A stretch of DNA of 64,000 nucleotides from Bacteroidia bacterium (GCA_020845635.1 JADLFI010000015.1:1-64000); one strand, 5' to 3'; positions 9,363 through 19,895 are shown, numbered from the stretch's first letter. The notes: generated from the sequence alone by a model not told the origin. Numbers and translations are program-made.

Positions 9363-12300
9363 TTATTTACGTCTTAACTCAACCCAACGGTTTTCATCAA
9401 TTTTGCCACACTCAGGAGAATCGGCAGTGAGCACCACAAAGTAGGTCCCTACAGGTAGTTCAACACCATTTTTCCCTGTTCCGTCCCAATCGTTTTTATA
9501 TGATCCGCCACTATTATATACTTCATTACCCCATCTGTTAAAGATAACAATATGGTTAGGTTCATAAGCCTCAATGCCCGGAATTACTAAATAGTCGTTT
9601 ACCCCATTACCATCAGGCGAGTAACCTCTTGGCATCTTGTCTAACACCGGAGGAGGCTCAACCAAGACGATAGAGTCCTGAATTGTACAGCCAAAGGCAT
9701 CGGTAACAACAACTTTGTATAAGTTACCTTCTTGTGCTGTTAGTCCGGTAATTACCTGAGTGTTTTGTCCGGTTGACCATTGGTAGGAATAAGGTTCCTG
9801 ACCATTTGATACAACCGCAGTAATTTGTCCGTCAGTTCCTTTAGGGCATTTTACGTTATAGTTTCCGTTCTCGTAGAATAACGGTTCTAATGCAATTTGC
9901 ATATTACTTAAACTTGGTCCGATATAGATAGTATCGGAAGTAGCCTTACAACCAAATTGATTTTGTGAAGTAACCCAGTATATACTTACTGAATTAATAG
10001 TAATAGTTTGTCCCGTTTGACCTGTACTCCAAACAAAGTTTGACCCCCCATCAGCCGAAAGTTCAACGGCACCTGAGCCATCGCAAGCCAACTGACCATT
10101 CACAAAAATAGAAGGAGCTGTGGCCGCAGGGGCAGGAAGTATTTGAACAGCCTGAGCAGTAGCAGTACAACCATTGGTGCCGGTAACTGTTACGGTGTAA
10201 ACACCGGCTGTATCAATAACAATTGATTGAGTAGTATCTAAATTAACGGTTTGGTTATTGATGGTTTGAAACCATTGGTAAGAAACATTTTGATTAACTG
10301 ACAATACTAGGGTATCACCTTCACACAATTGAGGAGAGTTACTTAAGGTAATTACCGCTGTTGGGTTAAACAATGTGGTAACTACTATAGTATCGCTTCC
10401 TAAAGAACAACCACTAGCATTAGTAACATTTAATATATATGTTCCTGCACTGTACACGGTTAAATTCTGTTGATTAGAACCATTGTTCCATAAGTTACCT
10501 GTAGGATTGTTAGAGCTTAACACCACAAAATCGCCAAGGCAGAAAGTAGTAGGGCCACTGGCAGTAATTTGAGCAGGATTTCCTGAGCCTGAAAGCACTT
10601 CAACGGTAATGGTATTTGAAACTGAAGTACAACCATTGGCGTCTGTAGTAACTACTGAATAGTCGCCCGATTGATTAACAACTATTGACTGCCCAACTTC
10701 GTTGGTTGGACTCCATAAGTATGATGTGCTTGCATTGGCAAATAAAGTAACTGAATCTCCCTGGCAGAAAGTAGTAGAACCTGAAGCAGTGATAGTTGCC
10801 TGAGCAGGAGCCGAATAAATGGTTATTTCAGCAGGTTGAGAAGTAAATGATCCGCAGGTGTTGGTAATAGTTACAGATACTGTAGTTGTGCCAACCGTTG
10901 AAATATCAATTGTTTGGGTAGTTTCGCCATTTGACCATAAATAGGTTGAACCCGGATTTCCGGCATCAAGTGTAACCGTACCACCACATTGTGTATAAGG
11001 GCCGCCTAAATTAACAGTAGGAGGCGTTTGAACTAATACATCAATAGGTAATGAAGTGGCAGAGCAGCCAATAGCATCAGTAACGGTAACGGTATATGAA
11101 CCAGTTGAATCAACAATAATTGAAGTACCTGTTTCTGAGGTGTTCCACAAGTATGATAAATTGCTGGTACAAGTATTACAAATCATTTGGATATTATCTA
11201 TACCAAAATCATTTCCACCCGTAGCACTATTCATACTATGCAGGGAAACAACTGCTGTAGGGTTAGCTCCGGCAGTCCATGTTTGAGTAAATAATACCCA
11301 GTTGTTTATTCCGGCAGGACAATTCATTACAGAACCCACATCAACTCCATCAACTCTTAATTGAATAACTCCCGGATTGTTATTGGCCACCATGGAGGCT
11401 AAAAATAATGAAATGTCATACGTTTGGTTAGGCACTACAGTAACTGTTTGTTGCCATACATACTGACCTGTATTTGACGAACCATTAACACATAAGAAGT
11501 TTCCGGCTCCGCCCTGCCCCACTCCGGTAAATCCGGGATGGTTAAGTGAAGCATTAGCAGTAACAAAGGTAGTTCCTTCAGGTTGAAGGTTTGATTGGTA
11601 GTTATATTCTGTAGCAAAATCACTAAATCCTGCATCAAAATTACCGTTTACAATAATATTTTGATTTTGAGATGCTCCGACTACTTCAAGTTGCACCGAA
11701 TTACCTGTACAGAATGTGGTAGGTCCGTTAGCCTGAATAACAGGGGTTGCAGGTAGCGGATTAATAGTTACATTAATTGTATTACTTACTTCGGTGTTAC
11801 ATTGATTACTTACAGTAACAAATACTACCCCGTCACTTGTAAGGGTTGCTATTTGTCCGTTAGGAATTTGATTATTTCCGCTCAAATCAGTCCATACATA
11901 AGTAGCACCGTTTTGCTGACCGGCATCAATGCTCACCGAACCACCACACTGAACAATATCAGTACCAATATTTACAGGAGTAATATTATTTAAAACAGTT
12001 ACGGTAAACCCTTGTGAAACCGCTGTACAACCATTCCCATTATCAACTGTAACGGTATATATCCCCGATTGATTTACTGAAATACTGGCAGTAGTTTGGT
12101 TACCCGGACTCCATGTAATATTTTGGGTTTCGCTTGAGGTAAGTATCAATACATCGTTCTGGCAAATAGTACTTGAACCATTAGCTGTTATAACAGGAGT
12201 TTGTGGGGCAGGTGTAATAGTTACTACAGCAGTGTCGCTACTTACAGTACCACAAGCATTACTTGCAGTTACATAATACGAACCGCTCTGTAACACGAGA

Positions 12301-15300
12301 ATAGTTTGAGTAGTTTCACCATTGCTCCATTGGAAGTTGGCACCCGTATTCCCTGCATCAAGCGTAACATTACCTCCACATTGTGTGTAAGGACCACCTA
12401 AAGCAATAGAGGTACTTAATGGGTTATCAACTACAACATTGACATCTGCTGATACAGCAGAGCAACCGCTAGTATCTGAGGTGCTTACAGAATAAACACC
12501 TGAAGTGTAAACAGTTATTGAGGCGGTAGTTTGACCATTTGACCATAAGTTATTGGCTGCATCTGAAGTTAAAACTACACTGTCGCCAACACAGAAGTTA
12601 AGCGGGCCGCTAGCGGTAATTATAGGCGTAGCAGGTAAAGGATTAATGGTTACATTGGCTGTTGAACTGGTAATGCTTCCACAAGAGTTTGTAACCTCTA
12701 CAAAGTAATTTCCACTGATTGAAACAGAAATGCTTTGAGTAAATTCACCATTGCTCCATAAGTAAGATGTTCCTGCAGAATGGGTTCCTGCATCTAAAGT
12801 AACGGTACCCCCACACTGAGTGTATGGGCCACCCAAGTCAATAGGTAATAACGGAGTATCAACATTTACTTGAATACTGTTAGAGGTAGCAGAACAACCA
12901 TTAGCATCAGTATAAACTACACTATAAGTACCACTTTGAGTAACTGTAATAGAAGGTGTAGTTTCGTTATTAGACCATTCAATATTGTTATTTATACTTG
13001 AAGTAAGTATTACAGATGCACCTTGACAGAAGGTTGTTGGGCCATTAGCTGTTATAACAGGGGCTACAGGAATAGTAAAAAGATTAACTTCCGCGATAGT
13101 ACTTGTAACAGTACCACAGGTATTAGTAATTTGTACCGAATAATTTCCTGAAGTGCTTACGGTAATAGTTTGGGTTGTTTCGCCATTGCTCCATAAATAA
13201 GTAGCATTATTTCCGGCATTAGCGGCATCTAATGTAATAGAACCACCACATTGTGTATAAGGACCTCCTAAATCAGTTGCATTAAGAGGGGTTGAAACAT
13301 TAACAGTAATTGAATTTGATGTTGAACTACATCCGTTGGTGGCTGTTGTAGTTACAAAATAAGTTCCGGACTGGTTAACAATAATACTTTGGGTTGTTTC
13401 GCCATTACTCCATAAGTAGTTTTGCTGTGCATTGCTGGTTAAAGTAACACTTCCGGTGGAACATATTGTAGTTGGGCCACCAGCAGTAATAACAGGCGAC
13501 TGCGGTATGGTTAATATATTAACAACTGCAGTATCTGATTGAACGGTACCACAAGTGTTAGCTACGCTCACATAATAAGAACCGCTTTGCTGCACGGTAA
13601 GTTGTTGGCTAGTTGCTCCATTGTTCCATAAGAAAACATTACCGACACCGGTATTACCGGCATTTAATGTTACTGAACCACCGCATTGAGAATATGGGCC
13701 ACCCAAGCTTGGAGCTACAGGAGCTTGTTGAACATTAACGGTAATAGGAGCTGATGAGCTAGTGCAATTATTACCATCATTAAAAGTAGCAAAGTAAATA
13801 CCACTTTGGGTAACAGTAATTGTTTGAGTAGTTTCACCTGTGTTCCAAGTAATTCCGTTAGCGATATTAACACTTAACGTGAGTGAACCACCCGCACAAA
13901 AAGTTGTTGAACCTAAAGGAGTAACCACCGGTGCAGGAGGGTTTGGATTAATAGTAACTTGAGCCGTAGTACTTTGTACACTACCACAGCTATTAGATAA
14001 TATTACATAATAATTTCCTGATTGATTAACCGTAATACTTGGCGAGGTAGCGCCATTGCTCCATAAATATGTTGTGCTGGCAGGATAGTTTCCTGGGTTT
14101 AACAAAAGAGTTCCGGCACATTGTACAAAAGGACCGCCTAAATTAGGGGCAGTAAGCAGTGTGTCGGATGATACGGTAATAGGAGCCGAAACAGCTGTAC
14201 AACCATTAGCATCGGTAAAAGTTACGGAGTATGTTCCGCTGTTGGAAACAACTATTGATGGAGTGGTAGCACCGTTTGACCAAGTGTTTCCGGTTGCTTG
14301 AGAAGAGTTAAGCACTACTGAATTTCCTTGACAGAACACTACAGGGCCGCCCGGAGTAATAACCGGAGCAGTAGGAATAGGGTTTATAGTAATATTAACG
14401 GTGTTGCTGGTTTCGCTTCCACAAGCATTTGAAACAACCACCGAATAAGCACCTGATGAGGCTACGGTAATCATTTGGGTGGTTTCACCGGTACTCCACA
14501 AATATTGAGCTCCGGGGTGACCTGCATTTAAAGTAACTGTACCGCCACATTGGGTTACATCATTACCAATATTAACTTGTGTTATAGGGTTTTCTATTGT
14601 TACAACTACAGTGTTAGAAACGGCAGTACAACCATTTGCATCGGTTATTAAAGTATAGTAGGAACCCGATGTTGTAACACTAATATCTTGAGAGGTTTCA
14701 CCATTAGGCGACCAAAGGTTTCCTGAAACATAGCTTGAACTTAGAGTTTGTACTGCGCCATTACATATTTGAACCGGGCCTGTAGGAGTAACTACAGGAG
14801 GCGCAGGAGTATTATTTATAGTAATACTAATAGGGTTACTTGTTACGCTACCACATGAATTGGTTACCGTAACTGAAAGAGTAGCTGTAGCAGAAACAGT
14901 AATTGTTTGAGTTGTTTCGCCATTACTCCATGAATAGGTTGCGCCCGGGTTTCCGGCATCTAAAGTTACCGAGCCGCCACATTGAACAATATCATTACCT
15001 AAATTTACTATCGGCATGGTTTCGATAGAAACATTAACAGGGGTAGAAACATTGGTGCAACCATTTAATCCGGTTACAGTTACTGAGTAAGAACCCGATT
15101 GAGTTGCTGTATAGGTTTGAGTTGTTGTTGTGTTATCATTCCATAAATAGGTAACATCAGTCATAGTCCCTGCATCTAAAACCACAGAACCTCCGCATTG
15201 AACAATAGGGCCGGCAGGACTGATAACAGGCTGTGCAGGTGCAGGAGACTCAATTACAGTAACAACATCAGAAACACTTATACAACCTGTTGAGTCAGTA

Positions 15301-18300
15301 TAAGTTACAAAATAAGAACCGGCACTTGATACTACAATAGACTGAGTTGTTTCGCCATTTGGTGACCATACATTGCCGGTAACTGCCGAAGAAACTAAAG
15401 TAACTGATGAGTTCTCACAAATTTGAATTGTTCCTGAAGGACTTACTGACACCTGATTAGGTACAAAATTAGTAACCACAAAAGGTGCAGACACTGAAGT
15501 ACAGCCACTATTATCGGTAATGGTTACTGTATATATTCCGGGACTTGTAACATTTATGGATTGGGTTGTTTCACCATTTGGTGACCACAAATAGGAGGCA
15601 CTGTTGTTGGCTGAAAGTACTGTAGAGCCACCAACACAGAATTGATGATCTCCGGTAATAACGGCATTGCCGGGATTATTAACTAAAACGTTAATAACAT
15701 TTGATTGAGCTGTACAACCGTTAGTATCTGTGGTAGTTACAAAATAGTTACCTGAAGAATATATTGTAATATCTGGAGCAACCTGTCCGTTGTTCCAGAT
15801 GATGCTGTCAACTATATCAGAAGCCAAAACTACCGACTCGCCTAAACAGAAAGTAGTAGGTCCCATAGCTGTAACTACAGGAGCTATAGGGTTGGGCAAC
15901 ACTGTTATTGAGATAGTATCTGATTGTGCAGTACAACCTGCACTATTGGTTACTGTTACGGTATAATTACCAGATGTATTTACCTGAATGGAGTTAGTAG
16001 TTTCTCCACCCGGGCTCCAGGTGTTATTGTTATTGCTGCTACTATATAAAGTAACACTTCCGCCTTGGCAGAATGTGGTTGCTCCAAAAGGGTTAATAGA
16101 TGGCTCGCTTGGATTGTTATTTACCACTACATTGATAGGTGCTGATGCTGCTGTACAATTATTAAAATCAGTTACAACAACATAATAACTTCCTGAGGTA
16201 TTAACAAAAATAGAGTCAACCGATGAAATATTTACAGGCATCCAATAAAAGTCCATTACGCTTGTTGAAGAAATGAACAACTCAACTGAATCGCCCTGAC
16301 AGAATGTTACAGCACCATTAGCAGTAATGACAGGGGCTGTGGGTAGAGGTAATTCAGTAACCACAACAGGTTGAGAAACAGCATTACAACCATTTGCATC
16401 AGTAAAAGTTACGGTATATGTCCCTGCCTGAGAAACGGTTATTGATTGAGTTGTTTCGTTGTTTGGAGACCAAATATTACCACTTGCATAGCTAGAAGTT
16501 AGGGTTACTGAGGAGCCGGGACATATATTAAGACTACCTGAAGCTGTAATAACAGGTGCCGGAGGGCTTGTAGGAACCATTGAAACTTCAAGCGGAGCAG
16601 ATGTACCCTCACAACCGTTAGCATCTGTTACGGTAACAGTAACAGTTTGAGCAGAGTCAACTGTAATTGTTTGGGTTGTTTCTCCTGTGCTCCAAACATT
16701 TCCTGTGGCAAAACTTGAGGTTAAATCAACACTGGAACCTTGACAAATAACGGTTGAACCACTGCTAGTAATTACCGGTATCGGTAAAGCATTTACAATA
16801 ATATCAATATCATTTGATTGGGCTGAACAACCATTATTATCGGTAACGATTACATTATAAACACCGGTACTATTAACGGTAATAGATGTTCCGCTTTGGC
16901 CACCGGGCTGCCAACTATATGATACATATTCGGGCAGAACTGTGGTGTTTAAGGTAACTGAATCGCCCTGGCAGAAAACTATTGGGCCGTCTGCACTAAT
17001 TACAGGGGCCACAGCCACCGGAAACATGGTCACATGAATTGGAACACGTACGGGACTTTCGCAATCAGGAGTGTAATCAACCACCCAAAAAGTAGTATCG
17101 CTGCTTACTGTTACGGTAAGCATATTAGAGCCTTCTAATAAAATATTGCCAGCGGCATCATACCATCTGTAATTTGTGGCTCCTTGAGCTTCTAAAGTAA
17201 TTGTTTCAGGCCCGCAAACGTGCTGATCCTCAACCACCGGACCACTGTATTCAACAGCGCATATATCATAGGCCGAACCATAGTTAGCCCTTACAAAGCC
17301 TCTTTGGTCATTAGCAGGAGCACCGTAGTTGGTTCCGGCATCAATAGCAGGACTACAAGCCAAAAGTAAAACGGTAGGAGTAGGTCCTCCATTTTTCTTC
17401 AACACATTACTAATTACTAAATTGCTTGGTAACCCAATAATATTTCCTGCAGTGTTTCCGGTAAAGTTCATCCCTAAAACATTGTCCACTAAATTATGAC
17501 CGGATACGGAGTACATATTTCCGAATACGGCACTAGCACCGTTAGTAGCGGTGTTTGCAGTAATAATAGTGTTATTAACCTCAATATTTCCAAGGTTAAC
17601 ATAAATAGCCCCGCCTACATCATCGGCAGTATCATAAGCAAAGGTACAATTTCTGATAGTAACAGTTCCGATAGTGGCTTTGTCAAGACCTCCACCAATA
17701 GCGGCACGGTTTCCGAAAACGGTACAGTTGGTCATTAATAATGAGCCAAAATTCATATAAACACCTCCACCTAGTCCGGCTAAATTAGTGTTGTAATCAA
17801 TTGTAGTATTGTTTATGGTTACATTAGCATTATTGGTACATATTCCTCCACCTAATCCGTTATTTACATAGTTTTTTGTAATTTGGCAATTATTAATGGT
17901 TAAGTCGGCATTTTCAACATAAATACCACCACCTGTAAGACTTGACCCTTTTGTTATTACTAAATTGTTAAGCTCTACTTTGATCGCCATAAGACCTACA
18001 GATTTAACCGAAATAACAGAAAAGTCGGGAGCAGTAAGGCTTCTTTCAATCGTTAAACTATTATTTGAAGGCCCATTTATTATAACATGGTTTCGGATTT
18101 CGGAAAGTGTCGAATCTAAAACTATGTTTCCCGACAGACTTGTCATATCAACAATATGAGGTGACAAAGCTGTAGCCGAAGCATCAATATTAAGTGCATT
18201 AATTACGGCTCGTAATGATCCGGGACCACTATCATTAGTGTTTGATACTGTATAGTTGGTTGCACTTGCCGGTAAAGAATAACCTATGAAGGCTATTACT

Positions 18301-18377
18301 GACCATGTTAGTAGTTTTATTGAACTACGACTAAACCATGATGAAAATCTTGTACGTTGTATGTCTCTTAAATTCAT
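9363..18377 (-). CDS. Giant multi-repeat cell-surface adhesin with type B T9SS sorting domain
   Basis: The 3004-residue secreted protein has a long-leader signal peptide (1-39, cleavage after ASA). A right-handed beta-helix of the pectate-lyase/choice-of-anchor type follows (about 45-375; repeated GGGIYV, NNCTV-type rungs). About 30 Ig-like repeats of 70-80 residues (375-2830) each carry two conserved Cys. The pattern is GPTTFCQG, then YLWSNGETTQSITV, then DANGC. In the middle, A-type repeats (TFCQG ... NGC) alternate with B-type repeats (GGPYTQCGG ... NTCG). A different domain is inserted near 2230-2405. A SprB-like repeat (about 2830-2913) precedes a gliding-motility-type C-terminal domain (2914-3004; SPDGNGVNDYL, NRWGNEVY). 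By family it is exported by T9SS and displayed for adhesion or gliding. Confidence 0.93.
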   Translation of the reverse strand: MNLRDIQRTRFSSWFSRSSIKLLTWSVIAFIGYSLPASATNYTVSNTNDSGPGSLRAVINALNIDASATALSPHIVDMTSLSGNIVLDSTLSEIRNHVIINGPSNNSLTIERSLTAPDFSVISVKSVGLMAIKVELNNLVITKGSSLTGGGIYVENADLTINNCQITKNYVNNGLGGGICTNNANVTINNTTIDYNTNLAGLGGGVYMNFGSLLMTNCTVFGNRAAIGGGLDKATIGTVTIRNCTFAYDTADDVGGAIYVNLGNIEVNNTIITANTATNGASAVFGNMYSVSGHNLVDNVLGMNFTGNTAGNIIGLPSNLVISNVLKKNGGPTPTVLLLACSPAIDAGTNYGAPANDQRGFVRANYGSAYDICAVEYSGPVVEDQHVCGPETITLEAQGATNYRWYDAAGNILLEGSNMLTVTVSSDTTFWVVDYTPDCESPVRVPIHVTMFPVAVAPVISADGPIVFCQGDSVTLNTTVLPEYVSYSWQPGGQSGTSITVNSTGVYNVIVTDNNGCSAQSNDIDIIVNALPIPVITSSGSTVICQGSSVDLTSSFATGNVWSTGETTQTITVDSAQTVTVTVTDANGCEGTSAPLEVSMVPTSPPAPVITASGSLNICPGSSVTLTSSYASGNIWSPNNETTQSITVSQAGTYTVTFTDANGCNAVSQPVVVTELPLPTAPVITANGAVTFCQGDSVELFISSTSVMDFYWMPVNISSVDSIFVNTSGSYYVVVTDFNNCTAASAPINVVVNNNPSEPSINPFGATTFCQGGSVTLYSSSNNNNTWSPGGETTNSIQVNTSGNYTVTVTNSAGCTAQSDTISITVLPNPIAPVVTAMGPTTFCLGESVVLASDIVDSIIWNNGQVAPDITIYSSGNYFVTTTDTNGCTAQSNVINVLVNNPGNAVITGDHQFCVGGSTVLSANNSASYLWSPNGETTQSINVTSPGIYTVTITDNSGCTSVSAPFVVTNFVPNQVSVSPSGTIQICENSSVTLVSSAVTGNVWSPNGETTQSIVVSSAGSYFVTYTDSTGCISVSDVVTVIESPAPAQPVISPAGPIVQCGGSVVLDAGTMTDVTYLWNDNTTTTQTYTATQSGSYSVTVTGLNGCTNVSTPVNVSIETMPIVNLGNDIVQCGGSVTLDAGNPGATYSWSNGETTQTITVSATATLSVTVTNSCGSVTSNPISITINNTPAPPVVTPTGPVQICNGAVQTLSSSYVSGNLWSPNGETSQDISVTTSGSYYTLITDANGCTAVSNTVVVTIENPITQVNIGNDVTQCGGTVTLNAGHPGAQYLWSTGETTQMITVASSGAYSVVVSNACGSETSNTVNITINPIPTAPVITPGGPVVFCQGNSVVLNSSQATGNTWSNGATTPSIVVSNSGTYSVTFTDANGCTAVSAPITVSSDTLLTAPNLGGPFVQCAGTLLLNPGNYPASTTYLWSNGATSPSITVNQSGNYYVILSNSCGSVQSTTAQVTINPNPPAPVVTPLGSTTFCAGGSLTLSVNIANGITWNTGETTQTITVTQSGIYFATFNDGNNCTSSSAPITVNVQQAPVAPSLGGPYSQCGGSVTLNAGNTGVGNVFLWNNGATSQQLTVQQSGSYYVSVANTCGTVQSDTAVVNILTIPQSPVITAGGPTTICSTGSVTLTSNAQQNYLWSNGETTQSIIVNQSGTYFVTTTATNGCSSTSNSITVNVSTPLNATDLGGPYTQCGGSITLDAANAGNNATYLWSNGETTQTITVSTSGNYSVQITNTCGTVTSTIAEVNLFTIPVAPVITANGPTTFCQGASVILTSSINNNIEWSNNETTPSITVTQSGTYSVVYTDANGCSATSNSIQVNVDTPLLPIDLGGPYTQCGGTVTLDAGTHSAGTSYLWSNGEFTQSISVSISGNYFVEVTNSCGSITSSTANVTINPLPATPIITASGPLNFCVGDSVVLTSDAANNLWSNGQTTASITVYTSGVYSVSTSDTSGCSAVSADVNVVVDNPLSTSIALGGPYTQCGGNVTLDAGNTGANFQWSNGETTQTILVLQSGSYYVTASNACGTVSSDTAVVTITPAPQTPVITANGSSTICQNDVLILTSSETQNITWSPGNQTTASISVNQSGIYTVTVDNGNGCTAVSQGFTVTVLNNITPVNIGTDIVQCGGSVSIDAGQQNGATYVWTDLSGNNQIPNGQIATLTSDGVVFVTVSNQCNTEVSNTINVTINPLPATPVIQANGPTTFCTGNSVQLEVVGASQNQNIIVNGNFDAGFSDFATEYNYQSNLQPEGTTFVTANASLNHPGFTGVGQGGAGNFLCVNGSSNTGQYVWQQTVTVVPNQTYDISLFLASMVANNNPGVIQLRVDGVDVGSVMNCPAGINNWVLFTQTWTAGANPTAVVSLHSMNSATGGNDFGIDNIQMICNTCTSNLSYLWNTSETGTSIIVDSTGSYTVTVTDAIGCSATSLPIDVLVQTPPTVNLGGPYTQCGGTVTLDAGNPGSTYLWSNGETTQTIDISTVGTTTVSVTITNTCGSFTSQPAEITIYSAPAQATITASGSTTFCQGDSVTLFANASTSYLWSPTNEVGQSIVVNQSGDYSVVTTDANGCTSVSNTITVEVLSGSGNPAQITASGPTTFCLGDFVVLSSNNPTGNLWNNGSNQQNLTVYSAGTYILNVTNASGCSLGSDTIVVTTLFNPTAVITLSNSPQLCEGDTLVLSVNQNVSYQWFQTINNQTVNLDTTQSIVIDTAGVYTVTVTGTNGCTATAQAVQILPAPAATAPSIFVNGQLACDGSGAVELSADGGSNFVWSTGQTGQTITINSVSIYWVTSQNQFGCKATSDTIYIGPSLSNMQIALEPLFYENGNYNVKCPKGTDGQITAVVSNGQEPYSYQWSTGQNTQVITGLTAQEGNLYKVVVTDAFGCTIQDSIVLVEPPPVLDKMPRGYSPDGNGVNDYLVIPGIEAYEPNHIVIFNRWGNEVYNSGGSYKNDWDGTGKNGVELPVGTYFVVLTADSPECGKIDENRWVELRRK

Positions 18378-18408
18378 TTTACTCGTATAAGTAGTATTTA
18401 TATTGGTG

Positions 18409-18416
18409 CAAATTTA
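18409..18416 (-). promoter_or_regulatory. Promoter -7 element of the adhesin/PorP/PorE block
   Basis: On the minus strand TAAATTTG (TAnnTTTG) lies about 31 bp before the adhesin ATG. It is the only such motif seen before the block of closely spaced minus-strand genes reaching to 4054. The 18378-18721 gap otherwise holds only AT-rich sequence and the mdh terminator. Confidence 0.5.
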
Positions 18417-18640
18417 TTTTTTTTTTCATTATGAGCTAATTTTTTATTCAACATAATATTTTCTGATGAAGAGAAACTTAATTTTTATGTCTTGTAATTC
18501 ATACCCAATGGTTAGTGTTACGAAGAATTATTAGGGTAATATACTGTAATTTAACATCTCATTATTAATATTTAGAAACCGGCAACAAATGGAATTTTTT
18601 GAATAAATATGACAAAAGTACCTTCCTTGAGGGCAAAAAA

Positions 18641-18680
18641 AATGTGATTATAAAGTAACAAACTACTTTATAATCACATT
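18641..18680 (-). terminator. Intrinsic terminator of mdh
   Basis: A perfect 17-bp inverted repeat (aatgtgattataaagta and its complement) surrounds a 6-nt loop. Read on the minus strand it is followed by a run of T (complement of the A8 at 18635-18642). It lies 41 bp past the mdh stop. Confidence 0.85.
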
Positions 18681-18721
18681 AATTAAATAGAAAAAAACTA
18701 TAAAATATAAAAGAGGCTTAA

Positions 18722-19660
18722 TTAGGCAACTACATTCATGTTGTCTAATACACTCATAACTTCTTTTACAGCTTTAGCAGAATTATTACATAATTCTTGC
18801 TCTTCTTTGGTTAGCTGAAGTTCTATAATTTTTTCTATACCGTCTTTTCCAAGAACCACCGGAACACCCAAATAGATATCTTTTAAACCATACTGCCCTG
18901 TTAACCATGCGCATACCGGGAAAATACGTTTTTGGTCCCGTACAATAGCCTCAACCATTTGAGCAGCAGCAGCACCCGGTGCGTACCAAGCCGAAGTACC
19001 TAAAAGGTTCACTATTTCGCCCCCTCCTTTTTTAGTTCTTTCAATAATGGCATCTAATTTAGATTTTTCAATTAACTCAGTAACAGGGATACCGCCAACG
19101 GTGGTATATCGTGGAAGTGGTACCATAGTATCGCCATGACCACCCATTAATACAGCTTGAATATCTTTTGGAGACACCTGTAATTCGGTAGCTAAAAAAG
19201 CTTTATAACGCGCTGTATCTAATATACCGGCCATCCCAAACACTCTGTTTGAAGGTATTTTAGCAGTAAGATAGGCACAATAAGTCATTACATCTAAAGG
19301 GTTGGAAACGATAATAATTTTAGCATTTGGTGAGTATTTAATTACGTTTTCAGTTACACTCTTTACAATTCCGGCATTGGTAGCAATTAAATCATCGCGG
19401 CTCATACCCGGCTTACGCGGCAAGCCTGAGGTAATAACAACAACCTCTGAATTTGCAGTTTTTGAATAATCATTAGTACTTCCAACAACTCGGCTGTCAT
19501 ACATATTAATGGGTGATGTTTGCCACATATCTAAAGCTTTACCTTCGGCAAAGTTTTCTTTGATATCTAATAAAACAACTTCGTTGGCAAGCTCTTTATG
19601 AGCAATTACATCGGCACAGGTTGCACCCACATTGCCGGCTCCTATAACAGATACTTTCAT
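18722..19660 (-). CDS. mdh: Malate dehydrogenase (LDH-like type)
   Basis: NAD-dependent interconversion of malate and oxaloacetate in the TCA cycle. The Rossmann motif GAGNVG is at residues 7-12 and an acidic residue in VVLLDIKE selects NAD. The substrate loop LPRKPGMSR (80-88) has the Arg expected of malate rather than lactate enzymes. The catalytic His lies in GGHGDTMVP (about 174-182). The length of 312 residues is normal for this family. The gene stands alone with its own promoter (19697-19704) and a strong terminator. A 17-bp palindrome sits in the promoter spacer and suggests a dedicated regulator. Confidence 0.96.
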   Translation of the reverse strand: MKVSVIGAGNVGATCADVIAHKELANEVVLLDIKENFAEGKALDMWQTSPINMYDSRVVGSTNDYSKTANSEVVVITSGLPRKPGMSRDDLIATNAGIVKSVTENVIKYSPNAKIIIVSNPLDVMTYCAYLTAKIPSNRVFGMAGILDTARYKAFLATELQVSPKDIQAVLMGGHGDTMVPLPRYTTVGGIPVTELIEKSKLDAIIERTKKGGGEIVNLLGTSAWYAPGAAAAQMVEAIVRDQKRIFPVCAWLTGQYGLKDIYLGVPVVLGKDGIEKIIELQLTKEEQELCNNSAKAVKEVMSVLDNMNVVA

Positions 19661-19696
19661 TATAATTAATTTTATTGAGTTAGAAATTTATTGCTG

Positions 19697-19722
19697 CAAA
19701 TTTAGTATTCTGAAACAGAATA
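19697..19722 (-). promoter_or_regulatory. mdh promoter with palindromic operator-like site
   Basis: The -7 element TAAATTTG (minus strand) is at 19697-19704. Immediately upstream is TATTCTGAAACAGAATA (19706-19722), two 7-bp arms around 3 bp. It fills the 19-nt spacer up to a TTTA in the -33 position (19724-19727). This is the placement expected of an operator. Confidence 0.55.
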
Positions 19723-19895
19723 TTAAAAAGAATATTTAATTATTATTCATTTTGGTGGAAAAGTTTAAGCTTTTAGAGGGTTTTAAATACAAAATTGATA
19801 TTGTTGAGCTTAAAATTGTTAGGTTACACTTATTATTTTTATTTTGCGCTATTTATAATAGCTGTTTTTTTGGGTTGGTGTAAAAAAGTTTACCT

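Noticed and set aside
11056-12000. Plus-strand frames opposite the adhesin
   Set aside because: They mirror the repetitive adhesin coding sequence (repeated Val/Thr/Leu runs) and vary with the repeats.
10000-17000. Regular 200-240 bp spacing resembling a CRISPR or satellite array
   Set aside because: The period is that of the Ig-like protein repeats, which are coding and diverged. No short identical repeats with unique spacers are present.
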